A program made the position numbers and the translations under genes. From Nocardioides marmorisolisilvae (GTDB lineage Bacteria; Actinomycetota; Actinomycetes; Propionibacteriales; Nocardioidaceae): a DNA stretch of 64,000 nucleotides. Of the stretch, positions 1 to 7,587 are shown one piece after another. How positions within the stretch are numbered: position 1 is the stretch's first letter; each line of letters begins with the position of its first letter. The notes below the pieces were generated by a model. That model worked only from the letters and a program-made list of their open reading frames with translations. It was not told where the DNA came from and did not search any database. The DNA is taken from the NCBI RefSeq assembly GCF_031656915.1, contig NZ_CP134227.1, forward strand, positions 930,001-994,000. The letters are read 5' to 3'.

Positions 1-2
1 TC

Positions 3-407
3 GCGGGTATCGCCACCGAACGCTGTCGCCTCGTGCTCCAGTGCGCCGCGCTCGGCCAACCCGAACCACTTCCCGATCACCTCTTCACGGACGTGTTCAA
101 GATGCAACGCGCGCTCGGCGGAGGCGGTGAGTCGGGGGAGGACCACCTCGGTGAGGCAGAATGCCTAGTGCTCGCCGAAGCCAACGGCTGGGGTGTGATC
201 ACCGACGACAACGCTGCGTACGACCTGGCTAGCAAACGACTCGGATCGGCACGAACCCACGACACGATCGACATCCTGCATGCGCTCGTCGCCCACGGCG
301 ACCTCGAAGCCATTGAAGCCAAGCAGCTCACCGACGCCATCAGAAACAACGGCCGGTACCTGCGCCGGGTTCACCCGACGACCCTCATCCCGGACTATTT
401 CCGGTAG
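3..407 (+). CDS. PIN-like domain protein, 5' end outside the window
   Basis: The reading frame is open to the left edge of the window, so the N-terminus is missing. A GTG at position 33 is available but lies inside the open frame and need not be the start. The visible part contains GEAECLVLAEANG followed by ITDDNAAYDLA, which resembles the second half of PIN-fold nucleic-acid-binding proteins, where conserved acidic residues follow a GE(A)-helix. PIN proteins are usually ribonuclease toxins of VapBC-like pairs or related nucleases. The first acidic residues and any antitoxin would lie upstream. The tail after the PIN-like part is longer than in typical VapC. The family assignment rests on these motifs only. 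Confidence 0.55.
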   Translation, partial: AGIATERCRLVLQCAALGQPEPLPDHLFTDVFKMQRALGGGGESGEDHLGEAECLVLAEANGWGVITDDNAAYDLASKRLGSARTHDTIDILHALVAHGDLEAIEAKQLTDAIRNNGRYLRRVHPTTLIPDYFR

Positions 408-688
408 AGGGCGGCCTCTTTGCACCAAAACCAAAGTGCTCGAGCACACCCTTCGGACCGCGGTCTGTGGCGAACGTCGGGTCTCCCTGAGTGACCGCCG
501 CGTCATACCGCCGCGTATGACGTGGCGAGCAGCTGCCAGGAGCGGCGAGTGTTCTGGTGGGACCGAATCCGGGCCTGCGGAGCAGGGCGGTGGGCACTCT
601 CTGGGCCGGTGGAGCCTAGGGCGTCAACCGCGCGCAGAGTCACGTTTTGGATAGGCCGACGATATTCGCGGCCTCCTAGCATGTGCCT

Positions 689-1360
689 ATGCGTGTCTTG
701 GTGGTGGAGGACGAGCCGCTGATGGCGGAGGCCATTCGCGATGGACTACGTCTGGAGGCGATCGCGGCCGACCTTGCCGGCGACGGCGACACGGCGTTGG
801 AGCTGCTGGGCGTCAACGAGTACGACATCGCGGTACTCGACCGCGACATTCCCGGGCCGTCGGGAGACGAGATTGCGCAGCAGGTCGTGGCATCGGGGAG
901 TGGGATGCCGATTCTGATGCTCACCGCGGCGGATCGGATCGACGACTTGGAGTCGGGGTTCGAGTTGGGTGCGGATGACTATTTGACCAAGCCGTTCGAG
1001 CTTCGCGAGTTGGTGCTGCGTCTGCGGGCGTTGGACCGTCGTCGTGGTCGCAACCGGCCACCGGTCCGCGAGATCGCGGGCCTGCGGCTCGATCCGTTCC
1101 GTCGGGAGGTCTTCCGCGATGGCCGTTATGTGGCGCTGACCCGGAAGCAGTTCGCGGTGCTTGAGGTGCTCGTTAACGCTGAGGGCGGCGTGGTGAGTGC
1201 CGAGGAGCTTCTGGAGCGAGCGTGGGACGAGAACGCCAATCCGTTCACGAACGCGGTGCGGATCACTGTTTCAGCGTTGCGCAAGCGGCTGGGTGAACCC
1301 TGGGTGATCGCCACCGTGCCGGGGGTCGGCTACCGCATCGACGACGGTGGGCATGACTAG
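689..1360 (+). CDS. vanR: OmpR/PhoB-type response regulator of the van locus (VanR-like)
   Basis: This is a two-component response regulator of about 223 residues. The receiver domain (about 1-115) has the acidic pair E8/D9, the phospho-acceptor D51 in VLDRDIPG, T79 and K101 in YLTKPFE. A winged-helix DNA-binding domain follows (about 130-220), ending in the typical VPGVGYRI. The ATG at 689 is preferred over the in-frame GTG at 683 because MRVLVVEDE is the usual N-terminus. The stop overlaps the start of the histidine kinase, so the two genes are translationally coupled. Because it faces vanHAX, it is inferred to activate those genes when glycopeptides are sensed. That role comes from context, as the sequence alone shows only the OmpR family. 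Confidence 0.85.
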   Translation: MRVLVVEDEPLMAEAIRDGLRLEAIAADLAGDGDTALELLGVNEYDIAVLDRDIPGPSGDEIAQQVVASGSGMPILMLTAADRIDDLESGFELGADDYLTKPFELRELVLRLRALDRRRGRNRPPVREIAGLRLDPFRREVFRDGRYVALTRKQFAVLEVLVNAEGGVVSAEELLERAWDENANPFTNAVRITVSALRKRLGEPWVIATVPGVGYRIDDGGHD

Positions 1361-2420
1361 GCAGCCGGGCCTGAGCGTTCGCCTCAAGCTCACCCTCAGC
1401 TACGCCGGCTTCCTGATGCTTGCCGGTGCGGTGCTTTTGGTGGCCGGCTACTTCTCGCTCTCGCGGGGATTCCACCCGGGCATCGTCTTCGTGGTCCGCA
1501 GCCATGCCGAGTTGGTGCGCTCGTTCGCCCCCACCGCGGTCGCGGTGATGGGATTCTTGTTGCTGTTCGGTCTGATGGGCGGCTGGATCCTCGCCGGGCA
1601 CATGCTCGCGCCGCTCCCGCGTATCACCGAGGCTACCCGGATGGCGGCGCGCGGCTCCCTGTCGCACCGGATCGAGTTGGAGGGCCGCAACGATGAGTTC
1701 CACGAGCTGGCGGACAGCTTCGATACGATGCTTGCCAAGCTCGAGTCCCACGTCGCCGAGCAACAGCGTTTCGCTGCCAACGCCTCCCACGAGCTGCGCA
1801 CTCCGCTGGCCATCACGCAGACGCTGCTCGACGTGGCACGCAAGGACCCGCCCGATCGCTCCGAGGAGCTCGTGGATCGTCTCCACTTGGTGAACGCCCG
1901 GGCGATCGACCTGACCGAGGCTCTGCTTCTGCTCAGCCGTGCCGATCAGCGAACGTTCGCCCGAGAGTACGTCGACCTGTCCCTGACTGCCGAGGACGCG
2001 ACCGAGGCACTCATCCCGCTCGCAGAGGCGCACGGCGTCACGATCGAGATCTCCGGGGAGCCGGCCGGCGCCGACGGCTCACCCGCGTTGCTGCTGCAGC
2101 TGGCCACCAACCTTGTGCACAACGCCATCGTCCACAACCTGCCCGCGAAGGGCACGTTGTGGGTCACCACGAGCGCCGAGCCTGGGAAGGTGACTCTCAT
2201 GGTGGAGAACACGGGCGAACAGCTGAGCCGTGAGCTCGTCACCACACTTGCGGAGCCGTTCCAGCGAGGCACGCAACGTGTCCACGCCGATCATGTGGGC
2301 GTGGGTCTGGGCCTGGCGATCGTGAAGAGCATCGCATCGGCGCACGACGGCACGCTCGCGTTGACGCCTCGCGACGGTGGTGGCCTCACCGTGAAGGTGC
2401 AGCTCCCGGCTGCGCGCTGA
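1353..2420 (+). CDS. vanS: Membrane sensor histidine kinase (VanS-like)
   Basis: This 355-residue sensor kinase has two hydrophobic helices (about 12-34 and 60-83) that leave an extracytoplasmic loop of only about 25 residues. A HAMP linker follows, then the dimerisation/phosphoacceptor motif NASHELRTPL with H146, and a HATPase domain with an N-box (NLVHNAIVHN) and a G-box (GVGLGLAIVKS). The short sensor loop is like that of actinobacterial VanS proteins. The ATG at 1353 lies inside the last codons of vanR. Its 3' end overlaps the convergent C39-like gene by 35 bases, so the two van half-clusters are packed tail to tail. It presumably phosphorylates the neighbouring VanR in response to a glycopeptide or wall damage. 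Confidence 0.82.
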   Translation: MTRQPGLSVRLKLTLSYAGFLMLAGAVLLVAGYFSLSRGFHPGIVFVVRSHAELVRSFAPTAVAVMGFLLLFGLMGGWILAGHMLAPLPRITEATRMAARGSLSHRIELEGRNDEFHELADSFDTMLAKLESHVAEQQRFAANASHELRTPLAITQTLLDVARKDPPDRSEELVDRLHLVNARAIDLTEALLLLSRADQRTFAREYVDLSLTAEDATEALIPLAEAHGVTIEISGEPAGADGSPALLLQLATNLVHNAIVHNLPAKGTLWVTTSAEPGKVTLMVENTGEQLSRELVTTLAEPFQRGTQRVHADHVGVGLGLAIVKSIASAHDGTLALTPRDGGGLTVKVQLPAAR

Positions 2421-3045
2421 TCAGGATTCCGCGGTCGGCGTGGAACCGCTGGAACTCCTCGACTCTCAGGGATGCGGAATCGGAGTTGTGCGAATAGCCG
2501 GAGGGGTTGTGGAAAAGTACGACTCCGTCGTCGATGCCGTGGACCAGCACGAGATGGCCGCCTCGATGTGGTTGGCGGGTGTCGGGGTCGCGGATCTCCG
2601 GCGACACCGAGGCGATCAGGACCTGCCCAGGGCGCACCTGCGAGGAGGAGGCGCAGATGGGTGTGTGCTCGACGAGCCGGCAGTCGAATCCGAACTCCGA
2701 ACGCACCCACGCCATGAACGGGCGGTAGACGAGCCCATGGACCCTGCCCGAGGGCTCCACGACGTAGCACTCCCAGTCGAGGGCGCGGTCGAGAAGCTCG
2801 CCCATCGACAGCCGGACGTCGGTCCAGCCGTGGAGGAGGGACTGCAGGCAGGCCAGGCCGCAGACCTTGCGCGACCAGAACAGGTACTCCTCGAGCGACC
2901 GGTAGCCGTATCTCGCCCAGTCGATCAGGTGCCACGGCTCGGTGTTCACCAGCGACACCACCACGCCTGATTCCTCGACACGTCGCATCGCGACCTCGTT
3001 GTTGCGCTCCAGGGATCCCCACTGCGAGACGCAGGGAAGAGCCAC
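2386..3045 (-). CDS. C39-like cysteine peptidase-fold protein in the vanHAX operon
   Basis: This 219-residue protein starts with a GTG one base after the vanX stop, so it is the fourth gene of the vanH-A-X operon. The N-terminus (ALPCVSQW), the block EEYLFWSRKVCGLACLQ with candidate nucleophile C66, the later GGHLVLVHGI with H164, and FHNPSG at about 179-183 match the layout of C39-like (papain-fold) peptidases. There is no ABC-transporter part and no obvious signal peptide, so it is probably cytoplasmic. The usual extra gene in van clusters is a VanY/VanZ or Fem-type protein, which this is not. It might act on a peptide substrate linked to cell-wall remodelling, but no function can be assigned. 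The family call is good; the substrate is unknown. Confidence 0.7.
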   Translation of the reverse strand: MALPCVSQWGSLERNNEVAMRRVEESGVVVSLVNTEPWHLIDWARYGYRSLEEYLFWSRKVCGLACLQSLLHGWTDVRLSMGELLDRALDWECYVVEPSGRVHGLVYRPFMAWVRSEFGFDCRLVEHTPICASSSQVRPGQVLIASVSPEIRDPDTRQPHRGGHLVLVHGIDDGVVLFHNPSGYSHNSDSASLRVEEFQRFHADRGILISAQPGAAPSR

Positions 3046-3046
3046 G

Positions 3047-3655
3047 CTAGGTGATGGGAAAGTCGAAATGGACATCGGGATGGGGCTCCTCTCGAAGCGT
3101 GTAGTGCCACCACTCGCACTCGTAGGCCTCGAAGCCGCAGACCTCCATGAGCGCCCTGAGCAGTTCCCGGTTCTGTGCCGGCGTCGCGGTGAGGCCCTGC
3201 GCCCAGTGGCGTGAGCGCGGATCCATGAGGTCGTGGCCGCCGCCCATGTCGGCGAGCTCTCCGGTGGCGAGGTGATAGAGGGTGAGGTCGACCGATGCGC
3301 CCCTGCTGTGGCCCGAGCGTGCAGCGACGTAGCCCTTCTCGAACATCTGCGACCGCTCGATGTTCGGGTAGTGCCGATCCTTGGTCCGGCCGTCCTCGGG
3401 CGACTCGGCCCAGCGGAGAAAGCAGTCGACCGCGCGTTGGGGGCGGTACGCATCCCACAGCAGCAGCCCGAACCCAGCCGCGGCCGCCTTCTCCTGTGCT
3501 TCCGCCAGAGCGACGCACAGCGATCGAGTGCCGACGATGCGGTTCGCGAGGTATCCGTCGACCGGTCTGCCGGTGAAGTTGTCCCACGTGGCGTACTTCG
3601 CATCCCAGCGGATGCCGGGAACGAGCTCGTCGACGTAGGCGAAGTCGAAGTTCAT
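3047..3655 (-). CDS. vanX: D-Ala-D-Ala dipeptidase VanX
   Basis: This zinc dipeptidase hydrolyses free D-Ala-D-Ala so that only D-Ala-D-Lac is available for peptidoglycan precursors. The 202-residue length equals that of classical VanX, and the catalytic residues fall on the familiar positions. R71 is in DAYRPQ, zinc ligands H116 and D123 are in SGHSRGASVD, and E181 and H184 are in CEWWHY. The ATG overlaps the vanA stop in an ATGA arrangement. No signal peptide is present, in keeping with cytoplasmic action. All key residues are intact, so the enzyme should be active. Confidence 0.95.
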   Translation of the reverse strand: MNFDFAYVDELVPGIRWDAKYATWDNFTGRPVDGYLANRIVGTRSLCVALAEAQEKAAAAGFGLLLWDAYRPQRAVDCFLRWAESPEDGRTKDRHYPNIERSQMFEKGYVAARSGHSRGASVDLTLYHLATGELADMGGGHDLMDPRSRHWAQGLTATPAQNRELLRALMEVCGFEAYECEWWHYTLREEPHPDVHFDFPIT

Positions 3656-4692
3656 CGTCGCTTCCCGTGCAACGTCATCTGCAGGAGCCGGTCGATCACC
3701 TCGGACAACGGCAGCCCAGCGGCGGCCATCATCCGCGGGTAACGGCTGTAGGAGGTCATGCCGGGCATCGTGTTGACCTCGTTGAGTACCACCTGCCCGT
3801 CCTCGGTGAGGAACATGTCGACCCGCGCCAGCCCCTTGCAGCCCAGCGTGCGGTAGATGGTCTTCGCCGTCTTCTGGACCAGTAATCGCGCGTCGTCGGG
3901 GATGTCGGCGGGCACGATGAAGGTCGCGTTCTCCGACCCCGTCTCGGGTGATTCCTCCTGGTGGATCCTGAAGAACCCGTGCGAGAGGTCGACGCGGTCG
4001 ACCTCCCCGGTGATCAGCCCATACACATCGCCCTGGACCGCGCAGCCGATCTCGGCGCCGGTCACGGCCTGCTCGATCAGGACCTTCGAGTCGAACTCCC
4101 GCGCCCAGCGCACTGCCCCGTCCATCTGGCCGGCATCGACGACCTTGCTGACGCCGAAAGAGGAGCCGGACCGGGCCGGCTTGACGAACACCGGATAGAC
4201 GAGCTCTTCAGGATCGACGTTGTCGTTCTCGCCGAGGACCCAGAAGCGCGGAGTGGCGATGCCGGCACTGCGGGCGAGGGTGTATGCCAGCGACTTGTCC
4301 ATGCACAGCACCGAGCTCTCGACGCCGCAGCCAACATAGGGGATCGCGCACAGCTCGAGGAGACCCTGGATCGCGCCGTCCTCGCCGAGCTTGCCGTGCA
4401 ACATCGGCAGCACCACGTCCAGCCGCACACCTTCGTAGCCGTCGTCGCCTTGGACCAGCAGCCCGTGCACGCTGCGATCAGCCGAGAGCGTGCATGCGCG
4501 GGCGGCACCGGTGTGCCAACCCTCGCCCGGGCCGTCGCAGAGCCGCCACTGCCCGTCTACGGTGATACCGATCCAGAGCGGTTCGTACTTCTCTGTGTCG
4601 AGGTGCTTGGCGATCTCCCGCGCGGACTTGACCGAAACCGGGTGCTCCTCGGAGACGCCACCGAAGACCACACCGACCTTGACCCTGCTCAT
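3652..4692 (-). CDS. vanA: D-alanine-D-lactate ligase (VanA type)
   Basis: This ATP-grasp ligase of 346 residues joins D-Ala to D-Lac to make the depsipeptide that lowers vancomycin affinity. The start MSRVKVGVVFGGVSEEH is at 4692; the frame is open further upstream, but that part is antisense to the vanH frame. The segment FRIHQEESPE carries the His that in VanA-type ligases (H244 of VanA) favours D-lactate over D-alanine. Further blocks GCKGLARVDMFL and LNEVNTMPGMTSYSRYPRMM are the ATP/Mg site. The start overlaps the vanH stop by four bases and the stop overlaps the vanX start, so the three genes are one translational unit. An ordinary Ddl is unlikely given the neighbours and the FRIHQE motif. 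Confidence 0.92.
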   Translation of the reverse strand: MSRVKVGVVFGGVSEEHPVSVKSAREIAKHLDTEKYEPLWIGITVDGQWRLCDGPGEGWHTGAARACTLSADRSVHGLLVQGDDGYEGVRLDVVLPMLHGKLGEDGAIQGLLELCAIPYVGCGVESSVLCMDKSLAYTLARSAGIATPRFWVLGENDNVDPEELVYPVFVKPARSGSSFGVSKVVDAGQMDGAVRWAREFDSKVLIEQAVTGAEIGCAVQGDVYGLITGEVDRVDLSHGFFRIHQEESPETGSENATFIVPADIPDDARLLVQKTAKTIYRTLGCKGLARVDMFLTEDGQVVLNEVNTMPGMTSYSRYPRMMAAAGLPLSEVIDRLLQMTLHGKRR

Positions 4693-5741
4693 GCCGCCCG
4701 CCCCCGTTCGAAGGCGAGGCAGTTGTGCAGGGTGTTCTCGACGATGTCGCTCAGCGCATGGTCGGTGTCGTAGGCGCAGTGCGGGCTGATCAGCACGTTC
4801 GGCAACTCCTGGAGCCTCAACAATGCGTCGTTCTCGATGTGCCGGTTGCGGCAGTCGGTGTAGAAGACGCCCTCCTCGCCCTCGATCACGTCCAGCGCAG
4901 CTCCGCCCAGCCGGCCGCTCTCCAAGGCTGCGAGGAGTGCTTGCGTGTCGAGCAGCGACCCGCGGCCGGTGTTGACGACGTACGCCCCCGGACGCATCCG
5001 CTGGATCCGTCGCCGGTCGAGGAGATGATGGGTGCCCACGGTGAGCGGCGTGTGCAGGGTGATGATGTCGCTGCACGCGACCAGGTCGTCGAGAGGCACG
5101 TACTCGACGCCGGCTCGTGGGTGGGCGTCGTGGGCCAGCACCCGGCAGCCGAAGCCTCGCAGCCGGTCGATGACCGCGGTGCCGATCCGGCCCGTCCCGA
5201 CCACGCCGATGGTGAGGTCGCGCAATTCCCTGCCGCGCACGCTGTTCGGGGTGTAGTCATGCCCGTCGGTGCGGCGGATGCCGGCCTTGGCATGGCGCAC
5301 GGCCATCAACATGAGCATCAGCGTGTAGTCGGCCACGCTGCCCGGTGAGTAGTCCACGGTGCCGACCGAGATCCCGACCCTGGCCGCATAGTCGACGTCG
5401 ACGTGATTGCAGCCGATGCTCCGCGTGGACACATACTCCACCCCGAGTCCGCTCAGCGCGAGCAGCGCAGCATTCGTGACCGGGGCCTTGTGGCTCACGC
5501 TGACGCATCTGCTGCCCCGCGCCAGATTGACGTTCGCCTCGCACACGGGCGCCTCGACGATCCGCGGTGACACGCCTAGGCTCGCGCCCACCGCGTCGAA
5601 CAGGGCGGCCTCGTCCTGGCTGCACCCGTAGACGGTGACCTCGCTCGTGTGCGAGGCCACGCGCTTCGACGAGTTGAGCCTGGGGACACGCCGGCCCCCT
5701 CGTACGTCGCGGTCGATCACGCCTTCTTCGCTGCAGATCAT
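4689..5741 (-). CDS. vanH: D-lactate dehydrogenase (VanH), supplies D-lactate to VanA
   Basis: This NAD(P)-dependent 2-hydroxyacid dehydrogenase reduces pyruvate to D-lactate. Visible features are the VanH-like blocks VTVYGCSQDEAA and STRSIGCNHVDVD, the Rossmann motif GVVGTGRIG, catalytic Arg in NTGRGSL, the Glu region VIEGEEGVFY, and His in SPHCAYDTDHAL. The frame from the ATG at 5741 gives 350 residues, about 28 longer than classical VanH. A GTG at 5660 would give a standard-length protein beginning just before SEVTVYGC, so the real start is uncertain. It is the first gene of the vanH-A-X-C39 operon, whose promoter should lie in the gene-free stretch to its right. Confidence 0.9.
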   Translation of the reverse strand: MICSEEGVIDRDVRGGRRVPRLNSSKRVASHTSEVTVYGCSQDEAALFDAVGASLGVSPRIVEAPVCEANVNLARGSRCVSVSHKAPVTNAALLALSGLGVEYVSTRSIGCNHVDVDYAARVGISVGTVDYSPGSVADYTLMLMLMAVRHAKAGIRRTDGHDYTPNSVRGRELRDLTIGVVGTGRIGTAVIDRLRGFGCRVLAHDAHPRAGVEYVPLDDLVACSDIITLHTPLTVGTHHLLDRRRIQRMRPGAYVVNTGRGSLLDTQALLAALESGRLGGAALDVIEGEEGVFYTDCRNRHIENDALLRLQELPNVLISPHCAYDTDHALSDIVENTLHNCLAFERGRAA

Positions 5742-6136
5742 GCACGGAAGTCAAGCCAAGGCGCCGTTGCCGGCGCGTATCCGCTTTTCAATATGCCTGC
5801 GATATCCCACTCACGCTCGATCCGCACCGGCGACTGTGACCTCACCATCACCGTGTGCACGCCCGACGCCGGTGGCGCGACGGCGTGCGCCTCATTCCCA
5901 ACGAATTGCTCGGCCCAACTGCAGTTCGCCCGCGGTCAGGTCTCTCGCACTGTGGCCGAGGCGGCCGACACACCGACGTCGCCTTCAAAGTCAGGTCGGG
6001 ACCACTGGCCACTACGACGCACCATTCCGCTGCGAGGCGGTTGTACCGCTCCGGTAGCGACTAGCTGCGATTTTCCAGTTGCCATTGCGCGTGCAACCAG
6101 TTCCAGCCTTGGATAGTTCGCTTGGCTGGATCCATT
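5742..6136. other. Gene-free stretch upstream of vanH
   Basis: I see no convincing gene here. Open frames in both directions lack family motifs and plausible ribosome binding sites. The promoter and VanR binding sites for vanH should lie here, but I could not pick out a clear direct-repeat operator by eye. The right end runs into the integrase/toxin-antitoxin cassette. Confidence 0.5.
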
Positions 6137-6173
6137 GGTCCGATCCGTGGATTCGAGCCCAGCGGACTTTCGG

Positions 6174-6809
6174 CTACCCGAGTTCGCTCGCCCAGTCCGC
6201 GAAGAACGAACGCGCTGGCGGGAGTTCCTCGGGGGCGAGTGGGATCTCGTGGTCCTCGAAGCGTCCGATGGTTCCGATCATCTGGGCGAGCACACCGGGG
6301 TCGAATCCCGCATCGAGTTCTTGCGCCTGCTCGATGAGGGCGGCCGTGCCGAAGCGTTGGGCGAGCACGTAGACGTCGGCGAAGTCGCGGGCCTCGGCAC
6401 GGCCGAAGAGGGCGAGGAGCTTGCGGCCGGCGAGTTCGAGCGGTGCCAGGGTGGGGCCGAGAACGGTGATGGTCGGTCGGCTGTGGGGTGGGGAGTCGAT
6501 GGCGAGGTCAACCAGGGTCTGCTCCCCCGCCCGTTCGACGACCAGCCTGCAGAACGTGGGTGCGTCGTGGACGATGACGACGGCGCAGCCCCGGTTGTGG
6601 AGTGCCTGCGCGAACGCGTCCTTGGCCGGTGTCACGGACGTCGTGGGTGTCCCGGCGAAGAGGTCGAGGTCCTCGGTGGGGCGGGCGATCAGGTCTGAGG
6701 CCAGGAGTGCCGCACCACCGGCGACCAGGTAGCCCTCGGCCGCGTCGAGGGCGAAGAAGATGGCGGCCAGGTCGATCTGGAAGGTGGTGAGTTGGTGGTG
6801 TCGATCCAT
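6174..6809 (-). CDS. AbiEii-like nucleotidyltransferase, probable toxin (intact copy)
   Basis: This 211-residue protein has the nucleotidyltransferase signature VAGGAALLASDLIARPTEDL at about 29-48 followed by DLFAG, with the two Asp residues expected to bind metal. A helical C-terminal part follows, with a conserved-looking RDFADVYVLAQRFG. AbiEii/type IV-like toxins modify targets by nucleotide transfer and are paired with an upstream regulator. Its ATG overlaps the XRE gene stop (TAATG), the normal coupling of antitoxin and toxin. The counterpart in cassette copy B is frameshifted, so this is the only complete one in the window. Toxin activity is inferred from family and context. Confidence 0.75.
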   Translation of the reverse strand: MDRHHQLTTFQIDLAAIFFALDAAEGYLVAGGAALLASDLIARPTEDLDLFAGTPTTSVTPAKDAFAQALHNRGCAVVIVHDAPTFCRLVVERAGEQTLVDLAIDSPPHSRPTITVLGPTLAPLELAGRKLLALFGRAEARDFADVYVLAQRFGTAALIEQAQELDAGFDPGVLAQMIGTIGRFEDHEIPLAPEELPPARSFFADWASELG

Positions 6810-7330
6810 TACGCGACCTGCTCGGTGCTCTGGCCGGTGACCACGGCATGCCACGCGGTCCGGATCGCGTGTGGGAGGACGAGCTCGTCCCAGAGGTCGA
6901 CCAGCAGCGCGCCGTCGATGTAGGCGAGGACGTCGTCGGGTCCGCCCTCGCGCAGGACGATCTCGTATACCCGGGCCCGTTGGCGGCGCTCGCGCAGGTC
7001 GTAGCGGCGTCCGCGGTCGGACCAGTTCAGGTGCAGTGGCAGTTCCACGGTGGCCAGGGCGCGGGTCAGCGGCAAACGGGGTAGTGCCGTGGGGACGTGG
7101 ATCGGGTGGCCACGGGCAACGCTGAGGTGTCGGAACTCGATTCGGGGAGCGAGGGTGAGGTCGAATCCGGCAGCCGCGGCGATCCTGGTCGCGGTGGCCA
7201 GCGTGGGCGATTTCCGATCGTGCTCGTAGGCCGACAGGGTGGGCCGCGAGGTCCCGGACCTCCGGGCCAGGTCGGCCTGGGACAGGCCCGCCTCGTTGCG
7301 CGCCTGTTCGATGATGTTTCCTCCAACCAT
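6809..7330 (-). CDS. XRE-family HTH regulator, probable antitoxin
   Basis: This 173-residue protein has an N-terminal Cro/C1-type helix-turn-helix (IIEQARNEAGLSQADLARRS and TLSAYEHDRKSPTL, about 5-60). The C-terminal half ends in AYIDGALLVDLWDELVLP and is probably the toxin-binding part. The ATG at 7330 is chosen because it opens directly before the HTH. A 22-bp inverted repeat starts seven bases upstream, a position typical for autorepression. The toxin gene overlaps its stop. I infer that it represses the operon and neutralises the nucleotidyltransferase. Confidence 0.75.
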   Translation of the reverse strand: MVGGNIIEQARNEAGLSQADLARRSGTSRPTLSAYEHDRKSPTLATATRIAAAAGFDLTLAPRIEFRHLSVARGHPIHVPTALPRLPLTRALATVELPLHLNWSDRGRRYDLRERRQRARVYEIVLREGGPDDVLAYIDGALLVDLWDELVLPHAIRTAWHAVVTGQSTEQVA

Positions 7331-7336
7331 GAGCCC

Positions 7337-7358
7337 ATGGTATCCGATCGAATACCAT
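7337..7358. promoter_or_regulatory. Inverted repeat, probable operator of the XRE/toxin operon (copy A)
   Basis: The arms ATGGTAT and ATACCAT flank an 8-base centre that itself contains the palindrome CGATCG. The site lies immediately upstream of the XRE gene start and is perfectly kept in cassette copy B, where the flanking tandem repeats vary. Autoregulation by the XRE protein is an inference from position. Confidence 0.6.
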
Positions 7359-7450
7359 CCCGGATATGCAGCGACGACCTGCCGACACGACGATCCTGGG
7401 ACGTCCTGGTTCGGACCGCGCTTACGCCGCGCACCAGCGCGGCGCCATCC

Positions 7451-7546
7451 GGCGCGGGGTGCGTGGCGGGGTGCGTGGCGGGGTGCGTGGCGGGGTGCGT
7501 GGCGGGGTGCGTGGCGAGGTGCGTGGCGAGGTGCGTGGCGGGGTGC
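7451..7546. repeat. 12-bp tandem repeat, 8 units (variable in copy number)
   Basis: Eight head-to-tail 12-base units related to gtggcggggtgc lie between the integrase stop and the antitoxin promoter. Units 6 and 7 carry a g-to-a change and the first unit is a variant. Cassette copy B has five units with different internal bases. The array has no spacers and is not CRISPR. Confidence 0.9.
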
Positions 7547-7587
7547 TCGGTCGGCACCGCCGCGAGTCGATCTGATCGGGACGTCGT

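Noticed and set aside
2440-2970. Plus-strand open frame opposite the C39-like gene
   Set aside because: It is a GC-rich shadow of the minus-strand coding sequence and lacks any family motif.
3652-5076. N-terminally extended VanA of 474 residues
   Set aside because: The first 127 codons are read out of frame over vanH; the ATG at 4692 with the standard MSRVKVGVVFGG start and a four-base overlap with vanH is clearly the real start.
7441-7560. Possible CRISPR array
   Set aside because: The 12-base units run head to tail without spacers and no cas genes are present, so this is a simple tandem repeat.
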